Below are positions 30,577 through 40,600 of a DNA stretch of 64,000 nucleotides, piece after piece. Positions within the stretch are counted from its first letter, which is position 1. Each line of letters begins with the position of its first letter. A program made the position numbers and the translations under genes. The notes beneath the pieces are model-generated. The model saw only the letters and a list, made by a program, of their open reading frames with translations, made no database searches and had not been told where the DNA came from. The DNA is taken from NCBI RefSeq assembly GCF_026230175.1, contig NZ_CP104208.1, positions 2,790,001 through 2,854,000 of the forward strand, in the 5' to 3' direction. Source of the DNA: Desulfovibrio mangrovi (GTDB lineage Bacteria; Desulfobacterota; Desulfovibrionia; Desulfovibrionales; Desulfovibrionaceae).

Positions 30577-30603
30577 AAAAAGCCCCCGTCTTTCAACGGG
30601 GGC
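30577..30603 (-). terminator. Terminator of the 63-residue protein gene
   Basis: GCCCCCGT / ACGGGGGC arms (30582-30589 and 30596-30603). On the minus strand they are followed by TTTTT. It is 95 bases downstream of the small gene, which supports that gene being expressed. Confidence 0.8.
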
Positions 30604-30697
30604 CACGTATTCGGCAGGTTGCAACAATCCATGCCGCCCGACACATGCGCCTGGCAGCCTCAATGACGGAACCATGGGTTCCGCGAACAGAGGAACC

Positions 30698-30889
30698 CTA
30701 GGCGCCTACGGCTTTGTCGGTATCGCGGATATTACCCAGAATATGGTTGAGCGCCTCGGCGATCTCATCCGTAAGAATGGGCATGGTGCTCAACAGCTGC
30801 ACCACTTCGGTCACGGTGGCATCTTCGGAAACGGGCAGGCCCGATTCGCGTGCAATGCGGATCAATTCATCTCTGTTGGCTTGGGTCAT
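30698..30889 (-). CDS. Small soluble protein of unknown function, 63 residues
   Basis: An acidic, mostly helical 63-residue protein (MTQANRDELIRIARESG...) with no membrane segment or cysteine. The ribosome site is weak. A strong terminator downstream and protein-like composition favour a real gene. No family is recognised. It lies between the channel gene and a large gene-free stretch. Confidence 0.55.
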   Translation of the reverse strand: MTQANRDELIRIARESGLPVSEDATVTEVVQLLSTMPILTDEIAEALNHILGNIRDTDKAVGA

Positions 30890-32054
30890 GGCAACAAACT
30901 CGCTTCTTCATGTGATCCCCGGTCCGGCATTCCTCTGCCAGACTGAAGATCCGTAATCCTTGCCGGAACTCATACGGCACGGGCATTGCCCGCCCTGCTG
31001 ACTATTCCCGCAAAAATCCCCCTTACAATCGCACAACCGATACGTCAAGCCTCGGCGAAACGTCCGTAAACAGCGCTAACCGCCTGAAAAACTGATCATA
31101 TAAACAGTCTCAACCGAATTGACATGATTGTGTGCATCTGACAGAACTGAAATGATTGTATGGGTTTTTCATGGTCGGGGCGTGTTTCCCGCCCGAGCTT
31201 GCCGAATGGAGACCGGCCAGCTCACGGTTCGGCGTCCCCGTCGACACAATTCGGCATTCTCCGGTCGCATATGCGCACCGCAGACGTTGCCGGATCAACG
31301 GGCAGCGGACTTTGCTCCGCGTCGCCGGGATTCCGCGATCAACCCGACACCCGCTCCTGCCTGCTGATAGAGGTATCGGCGGGGGGTAACAGGAACGGCG
31401 GGAGAATTGCATTCTCCCGTGTCAGTGGCTTTTCTGGAATCAATGAACCGAGACGGAGGATGTATCATTTTTTCTTGGCCTGCAGCGGCAATGTCTGATC
31501 GGTGGCACTCCCGCACGCAAGGTCGGTTCCGGCAGCGTTTCGCGCACGACGCCGGAATGGAAAAGCTCAATGAGGGCATCCGGTGGGGCCGGATGTTCGA
31601 CGGTAACGGCGGCTTGCCGCCCGTGCCACGCACGGAGGACCGGTGCGAAAGGTCCCCGGGCTATTGTGGAGGAGTTTTCCCGACGCGTATGCGAAGGGAC
31701 TGTTACTGTACATGCGGGACCGCAAGGAGTATCGGCCCGCATAAACGCGAAAGATATGCTTTTGGCATGAAAGGCCTCCCCCTGTTGGCGCTAGGGGAGG
31801 CCTTTTCTTTTATCCCACCTGCATTAACGCCTGCGCAGGCCATTCCACCGTATCCCCGAAGGGGTTTTCATGATACGAACACTCCGCAGGCGATTTATTG
31901 CGCGGACGGGCAAAATCTGTTGACCGGCCCCGCGCATTGCGCCTATCCCAAGGCAGCGGCCAGAGTGCCATGGCGCACGCACAGCCGCGATACCGGCAGA
32001 AAGAAGGTCACTGGCATGGCCTTATCATATTCAGGGATTGCAAGGAGATAGTGT
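30890..32054. other. 1.1 kb gene-free stretch before asnS
   Basis: No convincing protein-coding frame. The longest plus-strand frame (31407-32051) has no ribosome site, runs through a terminator and resembles no family. Visible features are a perfect 9-base hairpin (CGGGAGAAT / ATTCTCCCG, 31399-31419) and a very strong terminator at 31770-31810, which implies transcription of the segment before it. No known RNA (RNase P, tmRNA, SRP, 6S) could be matched by eye. The asnS ribosome site AAGGAGAT is at the end. Confidence 0.5.
31770..31810 (+). terminator. Strong terminator in a gene-free region
   Basis: Perfect 12-base arms AAAGGCCTCCCC / GGGGAGGCCTTT (31770-31781 and 31794-31805), followed by TTTTCTTT. 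No protein gene ends just upstream, so it may end a non-coding RNA. Confidence 0.85.
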
Positions 32055-33440
<1,386 letters not shown>

Positions 33441-33461
33441 GGTCTGGTTAACAAGACAAAT

Positions 33462-33497
33462 AGAGAGCCGGAAGCGGAAACGCTTCCGGCTCTCTTC
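33462..33497 (+). terminator. Terminator of asnS
   Basis: Perfect 15-base arms (33462-33476 and 33481-33495) with a GAAA loop. The T tract is short, but the stem is very stable. Confidence 0.85.
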
Positions 33498-33746
33498 ACA
33501 TTTAGGGGACCGTGTTCACGAATCACGCGTGAAGCAAGAAGCTTCTTCCTCCGGAACGGATAGTCAAACCGAAGCCCTTGGTGTCGCAGGTGTGGATAAG
33601 GAGGCTGCATTGCATGATGGTACCCCCAGTCGCACCCCATCACTCAAAAAACGCCGCCCCCACCGGATGCCCATTCCGGCAGGGACGGTCTCGACCGGGG
33701 CATACGCACAGCTAATTTTCCGCCCCATACGCAGTAAAGGTCGTCC

Positions 33747-36305
33747 CTACGCCACTTGCTTTTCGCGATACATCTCCCACTGGTGCATGAAGCAGGCTTC
33801 AAAGCTGCGGCTTTCGGTATAGGCGCGGGCAGCCTTGCGCATCTCGTCCAGCATTTCCGGGGCATCCGCAAACTGCAGCATGGCATCGGCCAATGCGATG
33901 GGATCGCCCTCCGGCACGATGAAGCCGGTCTTGCCGGGAATGAGATTCTCCTTGGGGCCGCCCATATCCGAAACAATCACCGGCAGGCCGGAAGCCTGCG
34001 CCTCCAGCACCACGTTGCCGAAGGTATCTGTGCCGGAAGGAAATACGAACACATCCGATGAGGCGTAGGCCGCCGCAAGATCTTCGCCCGTGAGGTATCC
34101 GGTAAAGGTGACGGGAAGGCCTTTCAGGTCCAGCTCCATCTCTTCGCGGTAGGGACCGTCTCCCACCACAACAAGCCGAATACCCCGCAATCTGTGGGCC
34201 ATCAGCCGGAAGGCCTCCGTCAGTACATGGATGTTCTTTTCAAGCGAGATGCGGCCCACGTACACAAACTTCAGTTCACCCTGCCGTTCTCCCGCATCCT
34301 TCACTCCTTCTTCCGGCACATATCGCTTGAAAAAGCCGTTGCGGTAACGGGGATGAAACTGCTCCGTATCTATGCCACGCTGATAGAACACCACCTTTTC
34401 GCGGGGCAGGCCTCTGGCGACAAGCTCTTCGCCTGTTGCGCGCGAAGGCACGTATACCCTGTCCATCTGGTTGTAATACCAGATCATGTACCGCCACATG
34501 GCCTCTTCCAGCGCCGCATCGTCGGTAAGCATGCTCACATACTGCGGGAATGCGGTGTGGTAGGTGCCGTGAATGGGTATTTGCAGAATGCGCGAAACGG
34601 CCAGCGCCACCAGACCGATGGGGCCGGGTGTGGCGGAATGGATGTGCGTGAAATTCTGATCGTAGGCATACTGCAGCATGCGCAGTACCGGCGGATAATA
34701 CAGCGCCAGTTCGGGATATTCCGGCATGGTAAAGGTGCCTATGGGGTCGAAGTTGACCACACCGGGGCGGTTGTCCGTTACGGAAGACGGCCCGCAGGTG
34801 ATAACCTTGAGCCGCTTCCCCACCCTGTGGGCTATGTCCAGCTGCATTTGCAGGGTCCGCGCCACGCCGTTCACATCATGGTAGGTGTCCGAGAAGTGAC
34901 CGATGTGCAGCCGCTGCCGCTCATGACTGCGCTCTATGAAATGGTCCCGGCTTTCTGCGCAGAAGGTGCGGTCCTTGGTAAACAGGGTGTAGGCCACGAA
35001 ATAGGGGGCCAGCATGGCATACAGCGACCCTGCGGAGCCGATGGTGTTGAAGACGCTGAACAGGTTCGCGCCCAGTGCGTGCCCCATGAGCGAATCGGCC
35101 AGATTGCGCATTACGGTTTCCGAGGCGTGATTCACAAACCGGAACCATGCCTGTTCCGAGGCCAGTCCGCTGTTTTCCATGGTGTTGATGAGGGTGCGCA
35201 ACTCATCATCGTTCCAGATGATGTCTTCTGCCTCCTTCTGCAACAGCCCCTGCACACTGCGCGGCGGTCTGGCAAACACATGCTTGGCGCGCCTGAAACC
35301 GATAAGGCTGTGCAGACGGGTCAGCAGGCCTCCTTCCGGTTCCGGCGACGAGGTCAGGGCGCGGTCTGCAAAGCGCAGCAGCAGGTCGCGGTTCACGTGG
35401 CGGTTCAGGGCAAACTTGTTCTTATAGAACTGGTAGGCAATGGAATACAGGTTGTGGGCCATGGTTTCCGGCTGCGCCGCCTCACCGCAGACCTCCGAAC
35501 GGCCATCACTGATGCCGCGCAGAAAGTCTGCAATGCGTTCGCCCTCCGTGTGCCCATGCGCCACATCCTGCACAACGGTGTGCGTGCGGGCAATATTCAG
35601 GGACGAGTGGTCGTCGGACCCGCCTATCAGATACTTGCGCCATGGCTCGTGCATTCGGGGCAGCATGTTGTGTTCATCAGCCATGCGTTCGACGCGCGCC
35701 TTGTCCAGCGAGCCCAGAATCTCGCACAGGGTGCTGTTCAGCACCTCATTACGCGCGCCGTTCAACTCAAAGGTACGGAACAGCAGGATAAGGCGCTCAA
35801 TATGCTGCTGGGTGAGCTTGCCGTTCAGGGAATACATGGCATGCGCCATGGCGTGCGGAATACCCTGCTGAAGAAAGTAGTCCACCAGCTCATACACGTT
35901 GGTACGCAGGCCTTGTATTTCCTCATGTTGGGCTTCAGTGATGTTGTAACAGAGCACATGCAGCTTGCAGCGGTCTTCGGGGAAATAGGCGGTGACTTCT
36001 TCGGAGATGAAGGTGTGCGGCAGGTGCGCAATCTGCAATGCCCCCTCGATGGTGTTGTGATCCGTAATGGTCACAAAATCCATGCCCTGTCGTCTGGCGG
36101 TGTGGTAGAGCGCCACTGGATCGGTGTAGCTTTCCGCGCAGCCTATCTTCTGCAGAATCCATTCGGACGGTCTGGTGGAAAAACGCGAATGCACGTGCAG
36201 GTCTGCCTTTCTGCTGCGCACAGAACCGCGCTTGCGCGTCTCCGTATCGAGCGACAGTGTGTTCTCCTGCTCCTCCGCTGCCAGTGGGTTCTGTACCGAA
36301 CGCAT
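33747..36305 (-). CDS. PHP-domain / GT4 glycosyltransferase fusion protein
   Basis: An 852-residue fusion. The N-terminal part holds a PHP metal-dependent phosphoesterase domain (ADLHVHSRFSTRP near 33, TITDHNTIEG near 75, and GGSDDHSS further on). A linker of about 170 residues follows. Then comes a GT-B fold glycosyltransferase: acceptor domain from HIGHFSDTYHDVNGVARTL near 483, and donor domain with YVGRISLEKNIHVL and SGTDTFGNVVLEAQASGLPV near the end. The GT4 part resembles GDP-mannose or mannosyl-diacylglycerol transferases. The ATG at 36305 follows GGAGGAGG; longer frames are non-coding. The product is probably a glycolipid or capsule-type glycan, but acceptor and donor are not evident. 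Confidence 0.87.
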   Translation of the reverse strand: MRSVQNPLAAEEQENTLSLDTETRKRGSVRSRKADLHVHSRFSTRPSEWILQKIGCAESYTDPVALYHTARRQGMDFVTITDHNTIEGALQIAHLPHTFISEEVTAYFPEDRCKLHVLCYNITEAQHEEIQGLRTNVYELVDYFLQQGIPHAMAHAMYSLNGKLTQQHIERLILLFRTFELNGARNEVLNSTLCEILGSLDKARVERMADEHNMLPRMHEPWRKYLIGGSDDHSSLNIARTHTVVQDVAHGHTEGERIADFLRGISDGRSEVCGEAAQPETMAHNLYSIAYQFYKNKFALNRHVNRDLLLRFADRALTSSPEPEGGLLTRLHSLIGFRRAKHVFARPPRSVQGLLQKEAEDIIWNDDELRTLINTMENSGLASEQAWFRFVNHASETVMRNLADSLMGHALGANLFSVFNTIGSAGSLYAMLAPYFVAYTLFTKDRTFCAESRDHFIERSHERQRLHIGHFSDTYHDVNGVARTLQMQLDIAHRVGKRLKVITCGPSSVTDNRPGVVNFDPIGTFTMPEYPELALYYPPVLRMLQYAYDQNFTHIHSATPGPIGLVALAVSRILQIPIHGTYHTAFPQYVSMLTDDAALEEAMWRYMIWYYNQMDRVYVPSRATGEELVARGLPREKVVFYQRGIDTEQFHPRYRNGFFKRYVPEEGVKDAGERQGELKFVYVGRISLEKNIHVLTEAFRLMAHRLRGIRLVVVGDGPYREEMELDLKGLPVTFTGYLTGEDLAAAYASSDVFVFPSGTDTFGNVVLEAQASGLPVIVSDMGGPKENLIPGKTGFIVPEGDPIALADAMLQFADAPEMLDEMRKAARAYTESRSFEACFMHQWEMYREKQVA

Positions 36306-36574
36306 GACGACCTCCTCCTGTTCACGGTTTCGGGTGCTGCCCGCTCCATGCCCTTTCAGTATCCCTGAGATGCTCCCCCTGCGTGAACACGACATGTCGG
36401 CTGCGTTACGGAAGCCGCAAAGTGCGGTGAAATGGCGGTGACCGACGGGCGACAACAGCGTTACACGGGTCCAATGGCTCCCGATGAAAGCATCAGGAAT
36501 GGCAGAAAATGCCTGTTCTTTGTCATTGCAGACAAGACGCGATGCGCTATGCTGCATTCAAAGGGAGGCCCCGC

Positions 36575-37558
36575 ATGAAACAAGACGTTGTCGTACTGCT
36601 CTTTGAACAGGCCCTGAGTCTGGACTTTTCCGGCCCCGTTGAGGTGCTGGAGGCAGCCACGCGCCTGCTTGACGCACAAGGCCGCGGGAACAAGGGCTAT
36701 ACCCTGCGCTATGCCGGTCTGCAGACCGGCCCCGTGCGCCTGAGCTGCGGTTTGCGCGTGCATGCCGACATCACGCCGGAGGACGCCGCAGGCTGCGGCA
36801 TGCTGCTCATACCGGGCGGTTTCGGCGTAGACAGCTTGTGCAAGGACAAGGTGGCCCTGTCCCGTCTGACAACGCTGGCACACAGTGCAGGCAGGGTGGT
36901 CTCAGTATGCAACGGAGCCTTCATTCTTGCACAAACCGGCCTGTTGCAGGGCAGGCAGGCCACCACGCACTGGTACATGGCAGAGGACTTTGCCGCACAG
37001 CACCCTGCCGTGCGCCTGCACACGCAGGCCCTGTATGTGCAGGATGGCCACATATACACCAGCGCAGGAGTCACGGCAGGTATAGACCTCGCCCTGAGCC
37101 TTGTTGAAGCAGATTTCGGCCATGCCCTTGCCATGCAGGTTGCCCGCATGCTGGTGCTCTACCTGCGGCGCCCCGGCACGCAGCAGCAGTTCAGTGACCC
37201 GCTGGAAGCACAGGGCAATGCGGGCACACGATTCCGCCATGTATACGAATGGGCCCAGGCCCATCTGCAACACGCACTCACCGTGGAAGAACTGGCTGAT
37301 GTGGCTGGCATGAGTCCGAGAAATTTCGCGCGCGTATTCACCAGAACAACCGGAAGGACTCCCGCTAAATTCGTGGAAGAACTGCGACTCATGCGGGCCC
37401 GTGAACTGCTGGAAGCCGGAGAAAGCAACCTTGATCACGTTGCGGAACGTGCCGGTTTCGGGCGGGAGGAACGGCTGCGCAGAGCCTTTGCGCGGAGCCT
37501 CGGCATCTCACCCAAACAGTATCTGTCGCATTTTGCGGCAAAGGAGCGCTCATCATGA
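36575..37558 (+). CDS. GlxA-type transcriptional regulator (DJ-1/PfpI + AraC HTH)
   Basis: A 327-residue protein with an N-terminal DJ-1/PfpI amidotransferase-like domain (about 1-185, nucleophile-position Cys112 in VCNGAFILAQ) and a C-terminal AraC/XylS double helix-turn-helix (about 215-320, ending in LGISPKQYLSHFA). Family members activate catabolic or stress genes, with the PfpI domain sensing a ligand. The ATG follows GGGAGG by six bases. Its stop overlaps the ATG of the next gene (ATGA), so the two are co-translated. Confidence 0.92.
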   Translation: MKQDVVVLLFEQALSLDFSGPVEVLEAATRLLDAQGRGNKGYTLRYAGLQTGPVRLSCGLRVHADITPEDAAGCGMLLIPGGFGVDSLCKDKVALSRLTTLAHSAGRVVSVCNGAFILAQTGLLQGRQATTHWYMAEDFAAQHPAVRLHTQALYVQDGHIYTSAGVTAGIDLALSLVEADFGHALAMQVARMLVLYLRRPGTQQQFSDPLEAQGNAGTRFRHVYEWAQAHLQHALTVEELADVAGMSPRNFARVFTRTTGRTPAKFVEELRLMRARELLEAGESNLDHVAERAGFGREERLRRAFARSLGISPKQYLSHFAAKERSS

Positions 37559-38148
37559 CGCTGACATACGGACTGTATATCTTTGACGACGTGGCCAAGC
37601 TGGACTTTGTTGGTCCGCACGAAGTGTTCTGCGCCTCGGCCCACCTGTTGCAATCCGGCAGGGTAATCACTGTTGCGGAATCCGCCGCCCCCGTTACCAC
37701 GGCCTTCGGCATGCGGGTTATTCCCGACCACGCCTTTGACGACGCGCCCCCCGTTGACGTGCTGCTCATCCCCGGCGTGGTGACGCCGGAGGCGGCCCGC
37801 CGCAGCGAACGCGCCATGCAGTGGATACGGGATACGGCAGCCAAGGCACGCTTTACCACTGCGGTCTGCACGGGTGCCCTCATACTGCAGCGGGCCGGCC
37901 TGCTCGCAGGGAAACGGGCCACCACCCACTGGCAGTTGGTGCCTGAACTGGAAAAAGCCGCAGACGTGACCGTGCTGCCGGATATGCGCTACGTACGCGA
38001 CGGCAACATCGTCACCTCGCAGGGTGTTTCCGCAGGCATAGACATGGCCCTGTGGCTGGTGGGCCAGCTGCACAGTCCCGACCATGCCCGCGAGGTGCGC
38101 AAACTGCTGCAATACGATCCTGCCCCGCCCTATACTGCGGAAGTATAG
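37555..38148 (+). CDS. DJ-1/PfpI family protein
   Basis: A 197-residue stand-alone DJ-1/PfpI domain with Cys105 in the nucleophile elbow AVCTGALILQ and the acidic residue near 17-22 (LDFVGPHEVF). It is the same domain type as in the upstream regulator but without a DNA-binding part. Proteins like this include isonitrile hydratases, glyoxalase III/deglycases and chaperones; sequence alone does not decide. The four-base overlap with the regulator gene suggests a shared ligand or pathway. Confidence 0.88.
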   Translation: MTLTYGLYIFDDVAKLDFVGPHEVFCASAHLLQSGRVITVAESAAPVTTAFGMRVIPDHAFDDAPPVDVLLIPGVVTPEAARRSERAMQWIRDTAAKARFTTAVCTGALILQRAGLLAGKRATTHWQLVPELEKAADVTVLPDMRYVRDGNIVTSQGVSAGIDMALWLVGQLHSPDHAREVRKLLQYDPAPPYTAEV

Positions 38149-38185
38149 AACCAACCGCATCCCGCTCTTCACCATAGCTTTTGAA

Positions 38186-38227
38186 AACGCATGGGCAGTA
38201 CAACCTGCGTTGCACTGCCCATGCGTT
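38186..38227. terminator. Bidirectional terminator between convergent genes
   Basis: Perfect 14-base arms AACGCATGGGCAGT / ACTGCCCATGCGTT (38186-38199 and 38214-38227). On the minus strand TTTT follows. Confidence 0.75.
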
Positions 38228-38254
38228 ACCCACACAATGGCATGTTCTCTACCG

Positions 38255-38977
38255 TTACAGCAGGTTCCCCGCAGCGCCCCTGTCCCTGAGAAAGGAACGC
38301 AGAAACATGATGTGCTGCACCATGTACCGTCTGGCACCGTTGGCATCCCTGCTGACAATGGCGTCCAGAATTTTGTAATGGTGCTGCTCAATGATGAGAT
38401 GGACATCCCGATCCTCATAGAGCTTGTCGTGCAGGCTGCTGATACTCTCGAACATGTAGCTGTAGAAATGACGGATCAGGTCGATGTACACGGAGTTATG
38501 CGTGGCCAGCGCTATGCCGATGTGGAACCTGATGTCGGAATCCCGTGAACGCGCGCTGTCCGGCTCCCCGTCCATGAGGTCGGCAAGGGCATCCCGCAGA
38601 TAGGCTATGTCGCGCTCATCGGCCTTTTGTGCGGCAAGAGCCACACCGTGGCTCTCCAGCCCGATACGCACTTCCATAAGCTCATCCAGAGACGCGCTTG
38701 AAGGCAGCATGATATGAGGGAACGGATTGTGCGGTGCCTGCGCATGGGGAAGCGCCACAACGCAGCCTTTCCCTCTGCGGCGGTCCACGTAGCCCTGTCT
38801 TGCGAGCGTGACCACAGCCTTTTCCGCGGCGTATCTGCTGACATTCATCAACTCGGCAAGCCGTCTGACAGAGGGAAGCTGTTCACCGGGCTTCAGATCG
38901 CCACGAAAGATGCTGTCCCGCAACTGCGCAAAGACCACTTCGGCCCCGCAAGGGCTCACCCGTCCTCCGCAAGACAT
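38255..38977 (-). CDS. FadR/GntR-family transcriptional regulator
   Basis: A 240-residue regulator with an N-terminal GntR winged helix (about 15-80; QLPSVRRLAELMNVSRYAAEKAV) and a C-terminal FCD ligand-binding domain (about 98-225) with the metal-binding His/Asp pattern. FCD regulators respond to carboxylic acids such as lactate, pyruvate or glycolate, which fits sulfate-reducer metabolism. The ATG at 38977 follows GGAGGT by seven bases; an upstream extension is non-coding. The neighbouring genes do not reveal its target. Confidence 0.9.
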   Translation of the reverse strand: MSCGGRVSPCGAEVVFAQLRDSIFRGDLKPGEQLPSVRRLAELMNVSRYAAEKAVVTLARQGYVDRRRGKGCVVALPHAQAPHNPFPHIMLPSSASLDELMEVRIGLESHGVALAAQKADERDIAYLRDALADLMDGEPDSARSRDSDIRFHIGIALATHNSVYIDLIRHFYSYMFESISSLHDKLYEDRDVHLIIEQHHYKILDAIVSRDANGARRYMVQHIMFLRSFLRDRGAAGNLL

Positions 38978-39183
38978 AACCTCACCTCCAGCTTCCCTCT
39001 TCCATATCGGAATTCCCGATGCTGCTTCTTGGCAAAGGCCAAACAGCACGGGGGCCACACAAGCCTTTCCGCTCTGCCTACACTGCCGTCACCAGATTGT
39101 ACAGTCAAACAGCACTTTTTCTAACGGACTCGGGGTGTTACCCCGGAACAAGGCAACATGAAGAAAACCTTGGCAACCGCAGA

Positions 39184-40200
39184 TCAGGACGCCAGCAGGT
39201 AATCCCGCCCAGCCACGTATCCTATGGAATGCAGAAAGGCCTCAAGGTCATCGGCGGCACCGTGACCGGCCAGATAGGCGAGGGAGAATCCGGCCTCCGG
39301 CGCGGGCAGGCAGTCGCGGCCGCACACACGCACGCCGTCCACCACGTTGCCTATCTTGCGCGGGTCCACGTCTATCCAGCGGTCGATGACAATGCCGTGG
39401 TCACGCAGCAGCATTGCCCTGCGCCGACTCATCCTGCCTGCCCCGATAACCGAGATGTGGGGGTGAAAAGGGTTGTTGGCCGCCAGCCAACGGGCGAGAT
39501 AGCCCGTCTTCATGGCATAGAACACATCCGTGCCGTAGCGGGCATCCGTGCGGGAAAGGCGCGTGGGCGGATCATCCCAGCGCAACAGGGTCTGCGGCAG
39601 CTTGGCCAGCCGCACGCCCGCCTCCATCCAGCGCAGCCAGAGTTCGTAGTCTTCGGGGAAGGGGCCGTCCCTGTACGGGCCGTGCTGCTGTATGAGCGAA
39701 GCGCGAAACATGACCGAAGGGTGCGCGAAGGGCGACTCTCGGAACCGCTCCACGGCAATCCGGTCGGGATCAAGCAGCGTGTTGGTCCAATCCACATACC
39801 GGGCATAGCCGCCTGCATCCTCACCGCCGCCAAAGGCCACACGGCACCCGGCCATCCCAACACAGGGGTGGCACTCCAAAAAATCATACTGTAATTTCAG
39901 GCGCTCGGGCAAACTGTAATCATCAGCATCCATGCGCGCGATATAGTTTCCACGGGCAGCGGCAAGCCCCGCGTTCAGGGCGGAGACGATGCCGCCATGC
40001 GGCACACGCAGCACACGCACCCGGGCATCACGCGCAGCAAGGGCCTCCAGAACGACGGCCGTGTCATCCGTGGAACCATCGTCCACGGCAAGACACTCGA
40101 AGTCCGTGAAGGACTGGGCAAGGATGCTTTCTAGGGCATCGGCAACGGTGCCTGCCGCGTTATATGCGGGCATGAGAACGGAAATGCAGGGTGCGTTCAT
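39184..40200 (-). CDS. GT2 glycosyltransferase with C-terminal Rossmann-like domain
   Basis: A 338-residue protein. Residues 1-220 form a GT-A family 2 glycosyltransferase (VLMPAYNAAGTV, VDDGSTDD, metal-binding DADD in ARMDADDYSLPERL). The last 110 residues add a nucleotide-binding-like fold (ISVIGAGRMSRRRAMLL, then DVDPRKIG), as in CoA-binding/Rossmann modules attached to some glycan enzymes. It likely adds a sugar to a surface glycan. The ATG at 40200 has an AAGG site five bases upstream; upstream in-frame sequence is non-coding and overlaps the divergent promoter region. Confidence 0.85.
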   Translation of the reverse strand: MNAPCISVLMPAYNAAGTVADALESILAQSFTDFECLAVDDGSTDDTAVVLEALAARDARVRVLRVPHGGIVSALNAGLAAARGNYIARMDADDYSLPERLKLQYDFLECHPCVGMAGCRVAFGGGEDAGGYARYVDWTNTLLDPDRIAVERFRESPFAHPSVMFRASLIQQHGPYRDGPFPEDYELWLRWMEAGVRLAKLPQTLLRWDDPPTRLSRTDARYGTDVFYAMKTGYLARWLAANNPFHPHISVIGAGRMSRRRAMLLRDHGIVIDRWIDVDPRKIGNVVDGVRVCGRDCLPAPEAGFSLAYLAGHGAADDLEAFLHSIGYVAGRDYLLAS

Positions 40201-40289
40201 GCGGCCTTGGTAGGACATTTGAGACAGCGAGGCAAGAGGATGGCAGGGGCCCCGGAACAGCCTTGCGGAAGCAGGCTTTTCTACTGATT

Positions 40290-40338
40290 CAGGAATTTTC
40301 CTGCCGGACAGGAAAAACATTCTTGCCGGACAGGAAAA
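40290..40338 (+). promoter_or_regulatory. Array of CAGGAA/TTCCTG half-sites upstream of frdC
   Basis: Five alternating half-sites: CAGGAA (40290), TTCCTG (40298), CAGGAA (40309), TTCTTG (40320), CAGGAA (40331). The last four are spaced 11 bases apart, one helical turn. The block CCGGACAGGAAAA is directly repeated 22 bases apart. The array lies about 100-145 bases before the predicted sigma-54 start site, the usual place for activator binding. Confidence 0.6.
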
Positions 40339-40408
40339 AAAGTGATCAATCAACCAGAAATCTGCCGGAAAGCTAGATTTTTCGGGGATCGATGAGCTTG
40401 AGACTATT

Positions 40409-40424
40409 TGGCACAAACTGTGCT
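40409..40424 (+). promoter_or_regulatory. Candidate sigma-54 promoter of the frd-fum-malic operon
   Basis: TGGCAC-N5-GTGCT: the GG at 40410-40411 and GC at 40422-40423 are separated by exactly ten bases, as required at -24/-12. One mismatch to the consensus in the -12 box. Predicted start near 40435, giving a leader of about 165 bases. Confidence 0.6.
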
Positions 40425-40465
40425 TTCTTAGATCCGCGTCCACTGGGATTGTTGTTGCGTGAGCC

Positions 40466-40489
40466 CCCGGAGTAACGGACGTCTCCGGG
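40466..40489 (+). other. Hairpin in the frdC leader
   Basis: Perfect 7-base arms CCCGGAG / CTCCGGG (40466-40472 and 40483-40489) with a 10-base loop in the long 5' leader. There is no T tract, so it is not a terminator. It could affect mRNA stability or leader folding. Confidence 0.4.
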
Positions 40490-40600
40490 ATCACATATGG
40501 AGACTGGTTGTTTGTTGCCGTCCGGAGTCGGAGTGCCCCGAAGCCGGATTCAATCGGTTGGTCATGTTGACCCATCACCCGATATGGAGGAGTCGTTCAA

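Noticed and set aside
31420-31770. Known RNA genes (RNase P RNA, tmRNA, SRP RNA, 6S RNA)
   Set aside because: The conserved core sequences of these RNAs could not be found by eye.
31407-32051. Plus-strand open frame of 214 codons
   Set aside because: No ribosome site, atypical composition, runs across a strong terminator, and no family resemblance.
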